Shown piece by piece: positions 1-6,612 of a stretch of DNA of 10,643 nt. Made by a program: the position numbers and the translations under genes. The DNA is from Pseudomonadota bacterium (GTDB lineage Bacteria > Desulfobacterota > Syntrophia > Syntrophales > JADFWA01). Each line of letters opens with the position of its first letter. Within the stretch, counting starts at the first letter, position 1. The notes beneath the pieces are model-generated. The model made no database searches. It was not told the DNA's origin and saw nothing but the letters and a program-made list of their open reading frames with translations. The stretch covers positions 1 to 10,643 of the forward strand of contig JAUWNZ010000024.1 in NCBI GenBank assembly GCA_030612385.1. Direction: 5' to 3'.

Positions 1-19
1 CCTTTTTAGTCTTTCTCTA
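1..19. repeat. Left arm of end-spanning inverted repeat
   Basis: These 19 bases are the exact reverse complement of 10533-10551. The match continues across the window ends: 10630-10643 is the reverse complement of 10548-10561. Both left-hand parts begin or end in CCTT. Joining the ends with that 4-base overlap gives one uninterrupted 29-bp arm, which is good evidence that the molecule is circular or end-redundant and was cut inside a palindrome. Confidence 0.85.
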
Positions 20-41
20 TTATATAAATATAATAGAGAAA
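12..41. repeat. Perfect AT-rich 13-bp hairpin
   Basis: Bases 12-24 pair perfectly with 29-41 around a 4-nt loop (TAAA). The stem is almost all A/T with a TCTC/GAGA end. It overlaps the left arm of the large end-spanning inverted repeat, so the two structures are mutually exclusive alternatives in single-stranded DNA or RNA. The role is unknown; an origin, a protein-binding site and a terminator are all possible. Confidence 0.75.
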
Positions 42-75
42 AACTAATGCCAGTCTCTCCATGGTATTAGTTTTT
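39..75. terminator. Bidirectional terminator-like hairpin
   Basis: A5 at 39-43 is followed by a stem (39-51 pairing with 63-75, one G:U pair) and ends in T5 at 71-75. It therefore reads as a hairpin with a T-run on both strands. Its place between the 3' ends of the minus-strand block and, through the circular junction, the plus-strand block fits a shared terminator. Confidence 0.6.
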
Positions 76-99
76 CCTACTTCCCTATTTTTCGCCTCT

Positions 100-126
100 T
101 GCCCTTAAGTAAGGGGCATGGTTTTT
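100..126 (+). terminator. Terminator-like hairpin, plus strand
   Basis: Bases 100-106 (TGCCCTT) pair with 112-118 (AGGGGCA, one G:U pair) around a 5-nt loop. TGG and a run of five T (122-126) follow. This would stop transcription arriving on the plus strand across the circular junction from the ParB operon. Confidence 0.45.
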
Positions 127-159
127 CCCAGCCCCTTTCCTTTTCCTTTTGTATATCGC

Positions 160-192
160 AAAAAAAATCCTCCACGTTTCTTCCGGGAGGAT
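160..192 (-). terminator. Rho-independent terminator of the structural operon
   Basis: Read on the minus strand, ATCCTCC (192-186) pairs with GGAGGAT (173-167) around a 12-nt loop and runs into eight T (167-160). It lies about 85 bp downstream of the stop codon of the last minus-strand gene (276-1889), the expected place for the end of the late operon. Confidence 0.7.
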
Positions 193-275
193 CCTTATTA
201 TCACTTTTTTTTTAATAGTTATTTCAGTAGGTTGTAAATTTGTTGTGGTCTGGGTCGCGCTGTACGCTGGGCGGC

Positions 276-1889
276 TCAGACCTTTGTTATAAATTCGAAC
301 CCCAGGGAGTTTTTAGCGTACCCCAGAATATCCCGCAAGTTCGGTCGTGTATTATTGTCTTCGTGCGCCTGAGTCCATAACGCAAACTCGCTTATTTGCT
401 CCATGGTGATAGTAGCAGGAAAGGCATAGCGTTTGTCTAAGAGCATCTCAGCGATATCTATAGCCGCATGAAATTGTATCCCCACGTTTTGCTCTCCCAC
501 TTGGAACGATATGGCCATAAGACCCGCTGCAGTTGCGCTCATTTCTCCAATCGCTTTTAGCCGCTCATCCGGGCATGTCTCTGTAAAGTGCCGTATATTT
601 GCGGCTGCTACAGGGGCAATGGTTGTTTGTATTTCTTCGTATGTTTGCCATCTTTTACCCGTTACTGGCCAGCCGATTCCCGATTCCGGGTCAAGGCCCT
701 CTTCCATGAGCATTTCCTCAACCAGCGGGTTAGGATTATTGTATGCCTCGATTTGTATGTGTTCCAGGCCTGTTACATTTGATTCCGGATCCCAATAGTT
801 TAGTACATTCCTTGTGCCCTGGAGACAGATTTCGGCAAGCGCATAATTTGCTGCCTCTTCTTGATAGTTAGTCCTTCGCGGGAAGCCGTAACCCGTCGCA
901 TGCAGCTTCATTGCTTGCTGAACATGCTTATCTTGCAGGTTGCGAACGCCCCAAGTGCCTTCAGATATTTTCTTCTGTTTCCAGGTCAGAAACTCAGACT
1001 GTGACATTTTAGCCTTTGGCCGCTTCCATCTCGCATAGTTGTGTATCTTGTCCGTCGCTTTCGTGTAAATTTCGACGTCTGACGGTGTATTGTTAAACGA
1101 TACATCTTGGCCGGCTACCCACCGGACGCCTCCGGACATTAGATCATAAGCCATGCCAAACAAAGGCCCCAGGGAAACGCCTACGCCATATACCTGATCT
1201 GTCACCTGAGCCATCTGTATCCCTTCCGAAAAGCTCGGATACCACTTCCCACTTGTTGCGTAACCTTTTAGCCCCGCGCCCAACTTCGCCTTTTCGTATT
1301 TTGCCAGGTTTTTCATTCTGTCTTTCCATGGCCGAGCGTTTCCTTTAAGCGTGTTCGCTCTATATGCGAGTTTCATGCGCATATAGCGCTTACAAGCCAT
1401 CGGGTTAAGCATGCAGGCGCTTGGCCCGACAAGTAGCGACATAATCGCCGCAATGAACCACAATAAGCCAATTGGCCAGGCCAACCAGCCAACCACCACT
1501 TTTGGCAGGACAAAGCACGCAAGCCTGCCGATTGCCGCAAGGGAAATGATCGCATCCTGGGCGTCATCCCAGGACGTAAGAAAAGAAGTTACGTTAGACA
1601 GGAAGTTGGGAATTGGACTTGCAAGCATGTTTTTGTATTTATCGCGGGATCGTTCTTTTTGATATTGTAGTTCGATGTGCCGGGCGTGTGGGATCTGGTT
1701 TCTTTTACCGGAATACCAGAGGATTTTTTCTTGCTCTGACATTGGTTTGTGCAGGCCGATATGAATAATATCCCGGAATTTAGGAAGCGTGATCGAGTAA
1801 CCGTGTTCCTGTACGTATGCCGCCTTCTGCGCCCTGAATTTTTCATCCGTATATTCAGGCATATGGAACGGCGAAAGGTAATCCGCCAC
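276..1889 (-). CDS. 537-aa protein with central membrane segments; candidate virion or DNA-delivery protein
   Basis: This is the largest gene and the last of the structural block. No enzyme motif is visible; in particular there is no Walker A motif, so I do not call it a packaging ATPase. Residues 1-110 are polar and charged. Two hydrophobic segments lie at about 113-131 and 133-157, the second rich in Trp, Leu and Ile, and a weaker one lies at about 232-254. A basic stretch (about 166-210) separates them. The remaining ~280 residues look mostly helical and soluble. The start is GTG at 1889, two bases after the stop of the upstream gene and without a clear SD, so translational coupling is likely. 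An in-frame ATG nine codons later is the alternative. Size, position and membrane segments would suit a membrane-embedded minor virion or genome-delivery protein, but that is inference. Confidence 0.85.
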   Translation of the reverse strand: MADYLSPFHMPEYTDEKFRAQKAAYVQEHGYSITLPKFRDIIHIGLHKPMSEQEKILWYSGKRNQIPHARHIELQYQKERSRDKYKNMLASPIPNFLSNVTSFLTSWDDAQDAIISLAAIGRLACFVLPKVVVGWLAWPIGLLWFIAAIMSLLVGPSACMLNPMACKRYMRMKLAYRANTLKGNARPWKDRMKNLAKYEKAKLGAGLKGYATSGKWYPSFSEGIQMAQVTDQVYGVGVSLGPLFGMAYDLMSGGVRWVAGQDVSFNNTPSDVEIYTKATDKIHNYARWKRPKAKMSQSEFLTWKQKKISEGTWGVRNLQDKHVQQAMKLHATGYGFPRRTNYQEEAANYALAEICLQGTRNVLNYWDPESNVTGLEHIQIEAYNNPNPLVEEMLMEEGLDPESGIGWPVTGKRWQTYEEIQTTIAPVAAANIRHFTETCPDERLKAIGEMSATAAGLMAISFQVGEQNVGIQFHAAIDIAEMLLDKRYAFPATITMEQISEFALWTQAHEDNNTRPNLRDILGYAKNSLGFEFITKV

Positions 1890-1891
1890 GG

Positions 1892-2329
1892 CTACACCAC
1901 GAAAACGCGAACGCCGAACCTGCCACAGGCAGCTCCTAGATCAGTATCAAGCGTCTCGACAACCAAAACCGCTTTTTCAGGTTTTAATATTTTAGGATCC
2001 TCCTGCCAAAGCGCAAGATAGGCTACGCATTGCCCCAAGGCTCTGAGACCCGGATTAGCAGAGACCTCAACAACCCATATTTCTGTTTCGGTTTCAATGA
2101 TCGCATCAGGTCTTTTAGCGGTGACGTACCGCCAGCTCTTTTTGATCGGGTCTCGAAGTTCCTCCGGAGAAAAAAATGGCCCCCCCAGGAGACAATCGTA
2201 GTAAAGCGTTTTGATTTCATGTTTCCACGTTTCCATAAACCTCCGCCAAACCGGGATGTCCGGGGGCAGCATGTGCGGGGGATCTCCCCTCCAATCTATT
2301 GAGTACGGTCTTTTGAGCGTAGTCGGCAT
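1892..2329 (-). CDS. PD-(D/E)XK-like nuclease-fold protein, possibly degenerate
   Basis: The protein is 145 aa from ATG 2329, which has a good SD (AAAGGAG, 8 nt before it). An upstream in-frame ATG at 2356 lacks one. Residues 70-106 have the look of a PD-(D/E)XK core: RPD at 73-75, a beta strand ending E88-V-S90, then A97-LGQ100 and Y104 on the next helix, as in the common AxGQxxxY motif of that superfamily. The usual lysine of E-x-K is replaced by Ser, so catalysis is doubtful unless a lysine migrated from elsewhere. It overlaps the 3' end of the small TM gene by 34 bp and ends 2 bp before the 537-aa gene. It could be an active nuclease, for example in replication or packaging, or a structural derivative of the fold. 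I assign it from motif reading only. Confidence 0.8.
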   Translation of the reverse strand: MPTTLKRPYSIDWRGDPPHMLPPDIPVWRRFMETWKHEIKTLYYDCLLGGPFFSPEELRDPIKKSWRYVTAKRPDAIIETETEIWVVEVSANPGLRALGQCVAYLALWQEDPKILKPEKAVLVVETLDTDLGAACGRFGVRVFVV

Positions 2330-2466
2330 CCGGTCAGCTCCTTTATCAGCCAGCAAATATCGGTTTCTATTCTTGCCAACCTCCCCGCAAGGAGAACGAC
2401 ATAAAAAATCAACAACATTGTGCCCGGTATGATTCCCCCGGCTAAACCTATAAGAAAAGACTCCAC
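2296..2466 (-). CDS. Small single-TM membrane protein
   Basis: The protein is 56 aa from GTG 2466, which follows the stop of the upstream gene at once and has AGAGGGG about 10 nt ahead of it. An in-frame ATG at 2487 (63 aa) is possible but has no SD and overlaps the neighbour by 20 bp. Residues about 4-28 form one strongly hydrophobic segment with GG and PG turns. A short amphipathic region (ARIETDICWLIKEL) and a basic tail follow. It overlaps the start of the PD-(D/E)XK-like gene. The layout would suit a virion membrane protein or a holin/spanin-like accessory; the sequence does not decide which. Confidence 0.65.
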   Translation of the reverse strand: MESFLIGLAGGIIPGTMLLIFYVVLLAGRLARIETDICWLIKELTGCRLRSKDRTQ

Positions 2467-2467
2467 G

Positions 2468-2899
2468 TTAATCCGGCCCCTCTTCATCGCCCATGATATC
2501 GTTCATCCACTCCGGCGGGCAACAGTTTGCGGCTATGTCATACTCGTTTGTATTGGGTATCAAGATTCCCGTTTCGTGTTTTGTGTGTTTGGTTTCTATT
2601 AACTGCCACTTTCCCTGCGCCCACGCAGCATCCGGAAAGTAGAAATCAATCAGATCTCCAAAGGGCCTGTCAGTCGTTGGGACCATTGGATCACCGTGAC
2701 AGTCGAAGTTGACGTGTAGTTGCCTGTTGTAACACCCGGGAAGGGACATGTATCTATCTAACGATATGCCATAATGATCCTTCCAGTATTTGACGCACGC
2801 GTTTGAATCAATGTCAAAATACATCTTGTAAGACGGCTCTGTACCTCCGCCGATACGGAATATTAACTTTTTAACCCCGCCCACAAACCAGTCAAGCAT
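2468..2899 (-). CDS. Unknown 143-aa protein of the structural block
   Basis: I do not recognise this protein. It begins with a short hydrophobic stretch (MLDWFVGGVKKLIF), then a Gly-rich turn and a soluble domain rich in aromatic, Asp, Cys and His residues. Cysteines are scattered (about 34, 56, 66 and a CC pair near 127), not in obvious metal-binding pairs. The acidic C-terminus ends GDEEGPD. Its ATG lies 3 bp after the stop of the beta-propeller gene with only a weak SD, so translation is probably coupled. The tight link to the propeller suggests a spike-associated or assembly role, but nothing in the sequence proves it. Confidence 0.75.
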   Translation of the reverse strand: MLDWFVGGVKKLIFRIGGGTEPSYKMYFDIDSNACVKYWKDHYGISLDRYMSLPGCYNRQLHVNFDCHGDPMVPTTDRPFGDLIDFYFPDAAWAQGKWQLIETKHTKHETGILIPNTNEYDIAANCCPPEWMNDIMGDEEGPD

Positions 2900-2902
2900 C
2901 TA

Positions 2903-4045
2903 TCAACCCATGCCCATCATCATCAAATGCTTTGCTCCGCCCGCTACAACCGTTTCAATACCAATTGTTTTCAACCAGCCGTCATCACCCGGCCCCGTAT
3001 AACTAATTGCGTAAACGTTGCCGCTTATGTGTATAATCCACGGATTTAAGCAGTTTGCATCATCAAACTCAAAAGTATCAACCGTCCCTGCGCCGATATT
3101 CCCGGCTGCGTCAATCGTGATCGTTGCCGTCCAGCCGTCAAATTCGAATCCGGAGTAAGCTATTGCGTAAACATCACCCGACACATGCACCAGGGTCGGT
3201 TGATAGCCGACTGCACCATCAAACTCAAAAGCATCAATCGTGGCCGCTCCAATTTCTCCGGCCGCGTCAATGCTAATCGTTTTCAACCAGCCAGCATTCA
3301 AGAGCCCCGTGTATATGATTGCGTATATGTCACCCGATATCTTCATTATTCTCGGGTATGTTCCTGAACCCGCATCAAACACAAAGGTATCTGTCACCGC
3401 CGCGGCAATTGTTCCCACTGCATTAATGGCCACGGTTATTAAAATGCCATCTTCGCCCGGCCCGTAATAAGCAATGGCAACCATTCCGTCCGCTCTCCTA
3501 ATTATTGACGACTGAAGTCCTATTGTGGTGTCAAACTCTAAGGAATCAATTGCGGCCCCGCTGATATTGCCCATAGCGTCAATCTCCACCGTTGCTAACC
3601 AGCCGTCTGTATCCGTCCCTGTATAAGCAATTGCGTAAATATTGTCCAACACCCATACAATATCAGCAGCAGCCGCGAGTCCACTTGGCATTGCCAAGAT
3701 GTCAAGAATTGGATCCCCAATATCCCCGGCGTCGCTTATGCTTATGGTTATTAACTCGCATGGATTAGTTGTCCCAGAGTGCACAATTGCAAAGACACCC
3801 TCCGCAACTTTTATAAATCCGAGAGAAAACGTTGTCCATGCTACAAGAGTTAGTCTGTCAATAACTCCCGCTCCGATTTCTCCTGCAGCGTTGATATTTA
3901 CGGTAACGATTTCCAGATCAGATCCATCGCCATAATACGCAATCGCATATATATCGCCTGTTACGTGTAAGGTACGGGAAAACAGACAATTGACCGCATC
4001 AAACTCCAGGCTATCAACGACCGCCCCGATATCTCCTTCAGCCAT
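2903..4045 (-). CDS. Seven-bladed beta-propeller, candidate receptor-binding spike protein
   Basis: The 380-aa protein is almost wholly seven repeats. The core strand motif (Y/F/V)AIxY/H starts at residues 33, 85, 137, 189, 241, 293 and 345, exactly 52 residues apart each time. Each repeat then runs G-x(3-5)-G/E-W-L-x-T-(V/I)-x-I-(D/N)-A-x-G-x-I-G and an acidic-aromatic strand such as DxFEFD. The N-terminus (GDIGAVVDSLEFD) matches the second half of a repeat and the C-terminus the first half, so the ring would close by the usual N/C strand exchange. There is no signal peptide. The C-terminal tail is methionine-rich (KHLMMMGMG). SD support is weak (AAGGAAAAGGCGG before ATG 4045). It lies among virion genes and would suit a host-binding spike, though a phage propeller could also be an enzyme or scaffold. 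Confidence 0.88.
   Translation of the reverse strand: MAEGDIGAVVDSLEFDAVNCLFSRTLHVTGDIYAIAYYGDGSDLEIVTVNINAAGEIGAGVIDRLTLVAWTTFSLGFIKVAEGVFAIVHSGTTNPCELITISISDAGDIGDPILDILAMPSGLAAAADIVWVLDNIYAIAYTGTDTDGWLATVEIDAMGNISGAAIDSLEFDTTIGLQSSIIRRADGMVAIAYYGPGEDGILITVAINAVGTIAAAVTDTFVFDAGSGTYPRIMKISGDIYAIIYTGLLNAGWLKTISIDAAGEIGAATIDAFEFDGAVGYQPTLVHVSGDVYAIAYSGFEFDGWTATITIDAAGNIGAGTVDTFEFDDANCLNPWIIHISGNVYAISYTGPGDDGWLKTIGIETVVAGGAKHLMMMGMG
2955..4000 (-). repeat. 156-bp tandem coding repeats (seven propeller blades)
   Basis: The blades are also visible in the DNA as diverged 156-bp units, for example the recurring GCGTCAAT and CAACCAGCC on the plus strand near 3108, 3268, 3576 and 2970. Spacing is exact at the protein level (52 residues, no indels). 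This suggests growth by duplication, or selection or gene conversion that holds blade length constant. Confidence 0.75.
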
Positions 4046-4088
4046 AGCAAAACCGCCTTTTCCTTAGTTTTAGCCGGATCCCGGTCGG

Positions 4089-4685
4089 TTAGTCTTCAGT
4101 ATAGGTAAGATGGCCGGAAATTAGCACTGCGGCTGATGAGGTTATCTTCAACGCCGCTCCCACCGCCGTTTCAAGCGGATAGTTTCCGGGGCTGTGTGAA
4201 ATTCCCCTCGGTTCGTCGGTTCCTCCGAAATCCATCGGCCCGGATATTGCCGCCGCCTCGGATAGCCATGTTATGTTTGTGTCCCCGGCAACTGTGAAGG
4301 CATAGGATCTGACTGAGATTTTTTTCCCGGCTACTGCCGCAACGATCTCATGTGTTGCCGCCCCCTCGATATTGATAACGGCTTTTTTCGTTGTGATAAC
4401 TGCTTGTTCCGCAACGTGAAGCGCTCCGCCCGCCGTCCCTTCGATTGTCACAAACCCATCGCCATATTTGCCGATAATCTGAGCTATTACACGACTGATG
4501 ATATTACTAACAAACAGGTTAGCACTTTGCTCTAACTGCTGATTAATATTTGTCATTTCCGAGATATTCGTGATCTGAATATCCTGGACGACCGGTTTAA
4601 TCCACCTCCGGAGATGCGCGAACACCTCCGGTGTTGGCCTGCGACTCGTTTTTGTCGCAGGATTGTAGCTTTTACCTGGTATCAT
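4089..4685 (-). CDS. Candidate minor capsid / spike-base protein with C-terminal beta domain
   Basis: The 198-aa protein starts at ATG 4685 behind a strong SD (AAAAAGGAGG). Residues 1-30 are basic and Pro/Arg-rich. Residues about 38-72 look helical and amphipathic (NISEMTNINQQLEQSANLF). Residues about 75-198 look all-beta and end AALKITSSAAVLISGHLTYTED. That ending has the same G-x-x-L/V...S-A-A-V...G-x-L-x-Y rhythm as the ends of the 121-aa and 288-aa proteins. A helical N-terminus plus a beta-sandwich C-terminus, directly before the propeller gene, suits a penton or spike base joining capsid to spike. This rests on pattern and context only. Confidence 0.82.
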   Translation of the reverse strand: MIPGKSYNPATKTSRRPTPEVFAHLRRWIKPVVQDIQITNISEMTNINQQLEQSANLFVSNIISRVIAQIIGKYGDGFVTIEGTAGGALHVAEQAVITTKKAVINIEGAATHEIVAAVAGKKISVRSYAFTVAGDTNITWLSEAAAISGPMDFGGTDEPRGISHSPGNYPLETAVGAALKITSSAAVLISGHLTYTED

Positions 4686-4700
4686 CTGACCACCTCCTTT

Positions 4701-5066
4701 TTAGGCTGTGATCTCGTATCTATACGCGCCCACGATTGTTTGCGTGCCTCCGACCGCCTTAACCGCTGCCTTAACAATTGCTCCGACAGGTATATCAAAG
4801 CCGACCTCAACCTCATTTAGCCGGTTCTGAGAGTAGGCAGTGCTTGTGTCTACCTCGGTTGGGCTGTCAATCAGCGTCAATGGTATTTCTGCAATCTTTT
4901 CTTGCTCATACCAAATTTGCAACATGCCGTCATCAAGCGGCTCTTCCTTAACCTGTATCAAGATCGAAAGAAGGCGTTTCGGGTTTTCCGCCGTGGAACG
5001 CAACCCGCCGTCGTAAGTTGTTGCAGTGTCGGCCGCGCTTGCTTTTATCGCCTGAAAATACACCAT
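4701..5066 (-). CDS. Candidate single jelly-roll capsid protein
   Basis: The 121-aa protein starts at ATG 5066, 12 bp after the preceding stop, behind SD AAGGAGGGAG. The predicted content is nearly all beta strand: alternating hydrophobic runs such as LLSILIQV, MLQIWYEQEKIAEIPLTLI and VEVGFDIPVGAIVKAAVKAV, ending IVGAYRYEITA. There is no TM segment or signal peptide. The size and the Gly-bounded strands suit one jelly-roll domain, as in small virion proteins of tailless dsDNA or ssDNA phages. Its place just after the 288-aa gene supports a capsid role. An alternative is a non-capsid beta-sandwich accessory protein. Confidence 0.82.
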   Translation of the reverse strand: MVYFQAIKASAADTATTYDGGLRSTAENPKRLLSILIQVKEEPLDDGMLQIWYEQEKIAEIPLTLIDSPTEVDTSTAYSQNRLNEVEVGFDIPVGAIVKAAVKAVGGTQTIVGAYRYEITA

Positions 5067-5080
5067 AATTCACTCCCTCC

Positions 5081-5947
5081 TTATGCCCCGGCTTTTCTGA
5101 CCGTTTGCACTGTGGCCATAAGCACGTCTTGAATCGTGACCTCAACCGCCGCCGACAGGCTAACATTAAGTTCATCCCCTGGCCCAAACTTCAAAGCCGC
5201 CGGAAAGAGCTTGATGTCGCAATTTGTTTGCCTGATCGACCCCCATGTCAAAGGCCCCATTCCCTGAGTGACGTATATTCCACGTCGATCCTCATTAAAC
5301 AGGACTTTTCGATCTCTAATCAGCTTCAAAAAGCGCATTGTGTTTGCCGTGTCGTCAACATAGCCGCCCCACGTTTTTATGAGGATCCCGTGGATATCAA
5401 CTTCGTTCCCCGCCGGCACGACTTCCCCGAAAGGAAATGCCGGATATTCGGACGGATTCCTGGACATGTCCAAATCCCCATACGCTCCTGCAGCAATAGC
5501 AATTGCGTTTGTGCCGTAATTAACAAACGTATATTCATCCGACTTGCTGCCTCCAGGCATTTCAGACTTTATGTCCGCCGCATCGTAAACCTCATATACG
5601 ATAGCCCCGACAATTGTTGCGCCCGCTACAGCGGGCCTGATCTCAAAAGTTTCGCCCTCCGCTATAGGGTATCCGTCAAACTTGCCCAGCTGTTGCAGCC
5701 GTTCAAACAGATTCGGCCACGCGTTTGTAACGCCGCATTGCTCCAGGTGATTTGCGTTAATATCACCGATATACCAGAATCCGACACTCAGCCGGTCAAT
5801 TAAGCACTCGCAAAATCCACCAGCCGCCAGCGCTCCGACAAGAAGCCGCTTGATCTTAATGCTTTCCCCCACTTTCGCCTCAATAGATAGTGAGGCCGTC
5901 GCGAGCGTAAAGTTTTCTTTCACCATATAAGGCTCTTTTAATGCCAT
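5081..5947 (-). CDS. Candidate major capsid protein, possible double jelly-roll
   Basis: The 288-aa protein starts at ATG 5947, 2 bp after the 49-aa gene, with SD AAGGGGG inside that gene. It looks all-beta in two halves. The first (about 15-145) ends with strands GETFEIRPAVAG and IVGAIVYEVYD. The second (about 155-288) ends GDELNVSLSAAVEVTIQDV. The repeated closing pattern (GE/GDE, alternating hydrophobics, Ala-Val, final strand) suggests two similar beta-sandwiches in tandem, as in double jelly-roll capsid proteins. Phages PM2 and FLiP have such proteins of about 270-300 aa in genomes of 9-10 kb. No motif proves the fold. Length, strong SD, lack of a signal peptide and central place in the structural block make it the best capsid candidate here. 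Confidence 0.85.
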   Translation of the reverse strand: MALKEPYMVKENFTLATASLSIEAKVGESIKIKRLLVGALAAGGFCECLIDRLSVGFWYIGDINANHLEQCGVTNAWPNLFERLQQLGKFDGYPIAEGETFEIRPAVAGATIVGAIVYEVYDAADIKSEMPGGSKSDEYTFVNYGTNAIAIAAGAYGDLDMSRNPSEYPAFPFGEVVPAGNEVDIHGILIKTWGGYVDDTANTMRFLKLIRDRKVLFNEDRRGIYVTQGMGPLTWGSIRQTNCDIKLFPAALKFGPGDELNVSLSAAVEVTIQDVLMATVQTVRKAGA

Positions 5948-5949
5948 TG

Positions 5950-6099
5950 TTACCCCCTTCTTTTTCTACCCGTAATCATTTTCAGCACGTTCCAAATCAC
6001 CTGAAACACGCCGTTAGACTTAACCGCCGGAATCATACTTAACACTTCCGACGCCGCCAGTGCCGCCGCCAAAATCATTGAAATAGTAGTAATGTCCAT
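5950..6099 (-). CDS. 49-aa hydrophobic small protein, virion or holin-like
   Basis: An ATG at 6099 opens a 49-codon frame ending TAA at 5950-5952. It begins MDITTISMILAAALAASEVL and ends with a basic tail (GRKRRG). It fills almost exactly the space between the 139-aa gene and the capsid candidate. Its last bases carry the SD of the capsid gene, and GGGGG lies about 9 nt before its own ATG. The N-terminal 24 residues form an Ala/Leu/Ile helix that could lie in or on a membrane, and a second amphipathic helix (GVFQVIWNVLKMI) follows. It could be a small virion membrane protein, scaffold or holin. Its fit in the tight gene array is the main evidence that it is real. Confidence 0.7.
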   Translation of the reverse strand: MDITTISMILAAALAASEVLSMIPAVKSNGVFQVIWNVLKMITGRKRRG

Positions 6100-6115
6100 A
6101 GTGCAGCCCCCAGGA

Positions 6116-6535
6116 TTATCCCAACTTTTCTTTAATCAGGGCGTCAACAATCGCCTTGACTCGGTTAAGATTTCGAGGATCACGCCTCGGGAATCTCGGC
6201 CCAAGGTCAGCGTTTTCAATAGCCTGATGATAAGGCGCGAAGCCTTTTTCATAATCCGGCGAAGCAATCATGACGCCTTCTGCAAATCGACCAGGCCCTT
6301 TCTCAAGTGCGTTTCTCTTCCATTTGCCTGATCCAGCCGCCCTAACGCCCTTTGCAAACAAATCCTTAGCCGCCGCTTGATCGATACCCATCTTCCAGTT
6401 TCCTTTGGCCGCTTCTGTTTCATCTGCCCAGTCTCTCTTTGGATTTGCGATGCCCAGCTTATAGTCCTCTGTCCGCATTGGTGTAACACGTGCCCATTTC
6501 TCCCTGATTGCGCTTAAACTCTTAATCTCTGCCAT
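6116..6535 (-). CDS. 139-aa basic, helical protein, first gene of structural block
   Basis: ATG 6535 follows an excellent SD (AAAAAGGAGG). The protein is soluble, Lys/Arg/Ala/Trp-rich and probably helical, with short recurring patterns: EKWARVTPMRTEDYKLGIANP, GNWKMGIDQAAAKDLF, then KGVRAAGSGKWKRNALEKGPGRFAEGV and a final PRFPRRDPRNLNRVKAIVDAL. The repeated (K/R)-x-G-x-x-x-(A/P) spacing suggests several short helices. I recall proteins of this appearance in uncultured small phages but cannot name a family. A positively charged internal virion protein (DNA-binding or scaffold) is the most natural guess, because it leads the capsid genes after a terminator. Function is not proven. Confidence 0.82.
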   Translation of the reverse strand: MAEIKSLSAIREKWARVTPMRTEDYKLGIANPKRDWADETEAAKGNWKMGIDQAAAKDLFAKGVRAAGSGKWKRNALEKGPGRFAEGVMIASPDYEKGFAPYHQAIENADLGPRFPRRDPRNLNRVKAIVDALIKEKLG

Positions 6536-6559
6536 GGTTTGACCTCCTTTTTAAGTATA

Positions 6560-6592
6560 AAAAAAATGGAAATAAGATTTCTCTTATTTCCA
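6560..6592 (-). terminator. Terminator/attenuator before the structural genes
   Basis: On the minus strand, TGGAAATAAGA pairs perfectly over 11 bp (6592-6582 with 6577-6567) around a 4-nt loop and runs into eight T (6567-6560). It comes after the lysin gene and 25 bp before the first structural ATG. It could end the upstream operon or act as a regulated attenuator for structural genes. The stem is A/T-rich, so it may be leaky. It also abuts the upstream side of the plus-strand sigma-54 promoter. Confidence 0.6.
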
Positions 6593-6595
6593 CTC

Positions 6596-6612
6596 TTGGC
6601 ACGCTTCTTGCG
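6596..6612 (+). promoter_or_regulatory. Sigma-54 promoter P2, antisense to the lysis block
   Basis: The sequence is TTGGCACGCTTCTTGCG. It has the full TGGCACG-N4-TTGC core, with GG (6598-6599) and GC (6610-6611) separated by exactly 10 nt, as RpoN requires. The predicted start is about 6623. It is intergenic, and 15 of the first 16 or 17 bases match P1 at 8864-8880 apart from two substitutions. Transcription would run antisense through the M15 lysin and the genes beyond it. Confidence 0.72.

Larger units (their letters stand above)
1..275. other. Non-coding, hairpin-rich convergence region (left part)
   Basis: I see no supportable gene here. It lies 3' of the long minus-strand block and, if the molecule is circular, 3' of the plus-strand block as well. 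It contains the left arm of the end-spanning inverted repeat (1-19), a perfect 13-bp AT-rich hairpin (12-24/29-41), a bidirectional terminator-like hairpin (39-75), a plus-strand terminator-like hairpin (100-126) and a minus-strand terminator (160-192). A GC-rich imperfect hairpin (about 247-282) overlaps the end of the 537-aa gene. Confidence 0.7.

Noticed and set aside
12..41. dif/XerC-XerD-like site
   Set aside because: The AT-rich palindrome has the right size but the arms do not match Gram-negative or Gram-positive dif consensus halves, nor does the CCTATAAT pair at 10586-10624.
276..1889. Packaging ATPase or pilot-type NTPase
   Set aside because: Large size and position were suggestive, but there is no Walker A (GxxxxGK[ST]) or Walker B motif in the protein.
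5105..5803. 232-codon open frame on the plus strand opposite the capsid candidate
   Set aside because: It is fully antisense to the 288-aa gene, has no SD, and its product is Arg/Cys/Pro-rich without domain-like patterning, as expected of a shadow frame.
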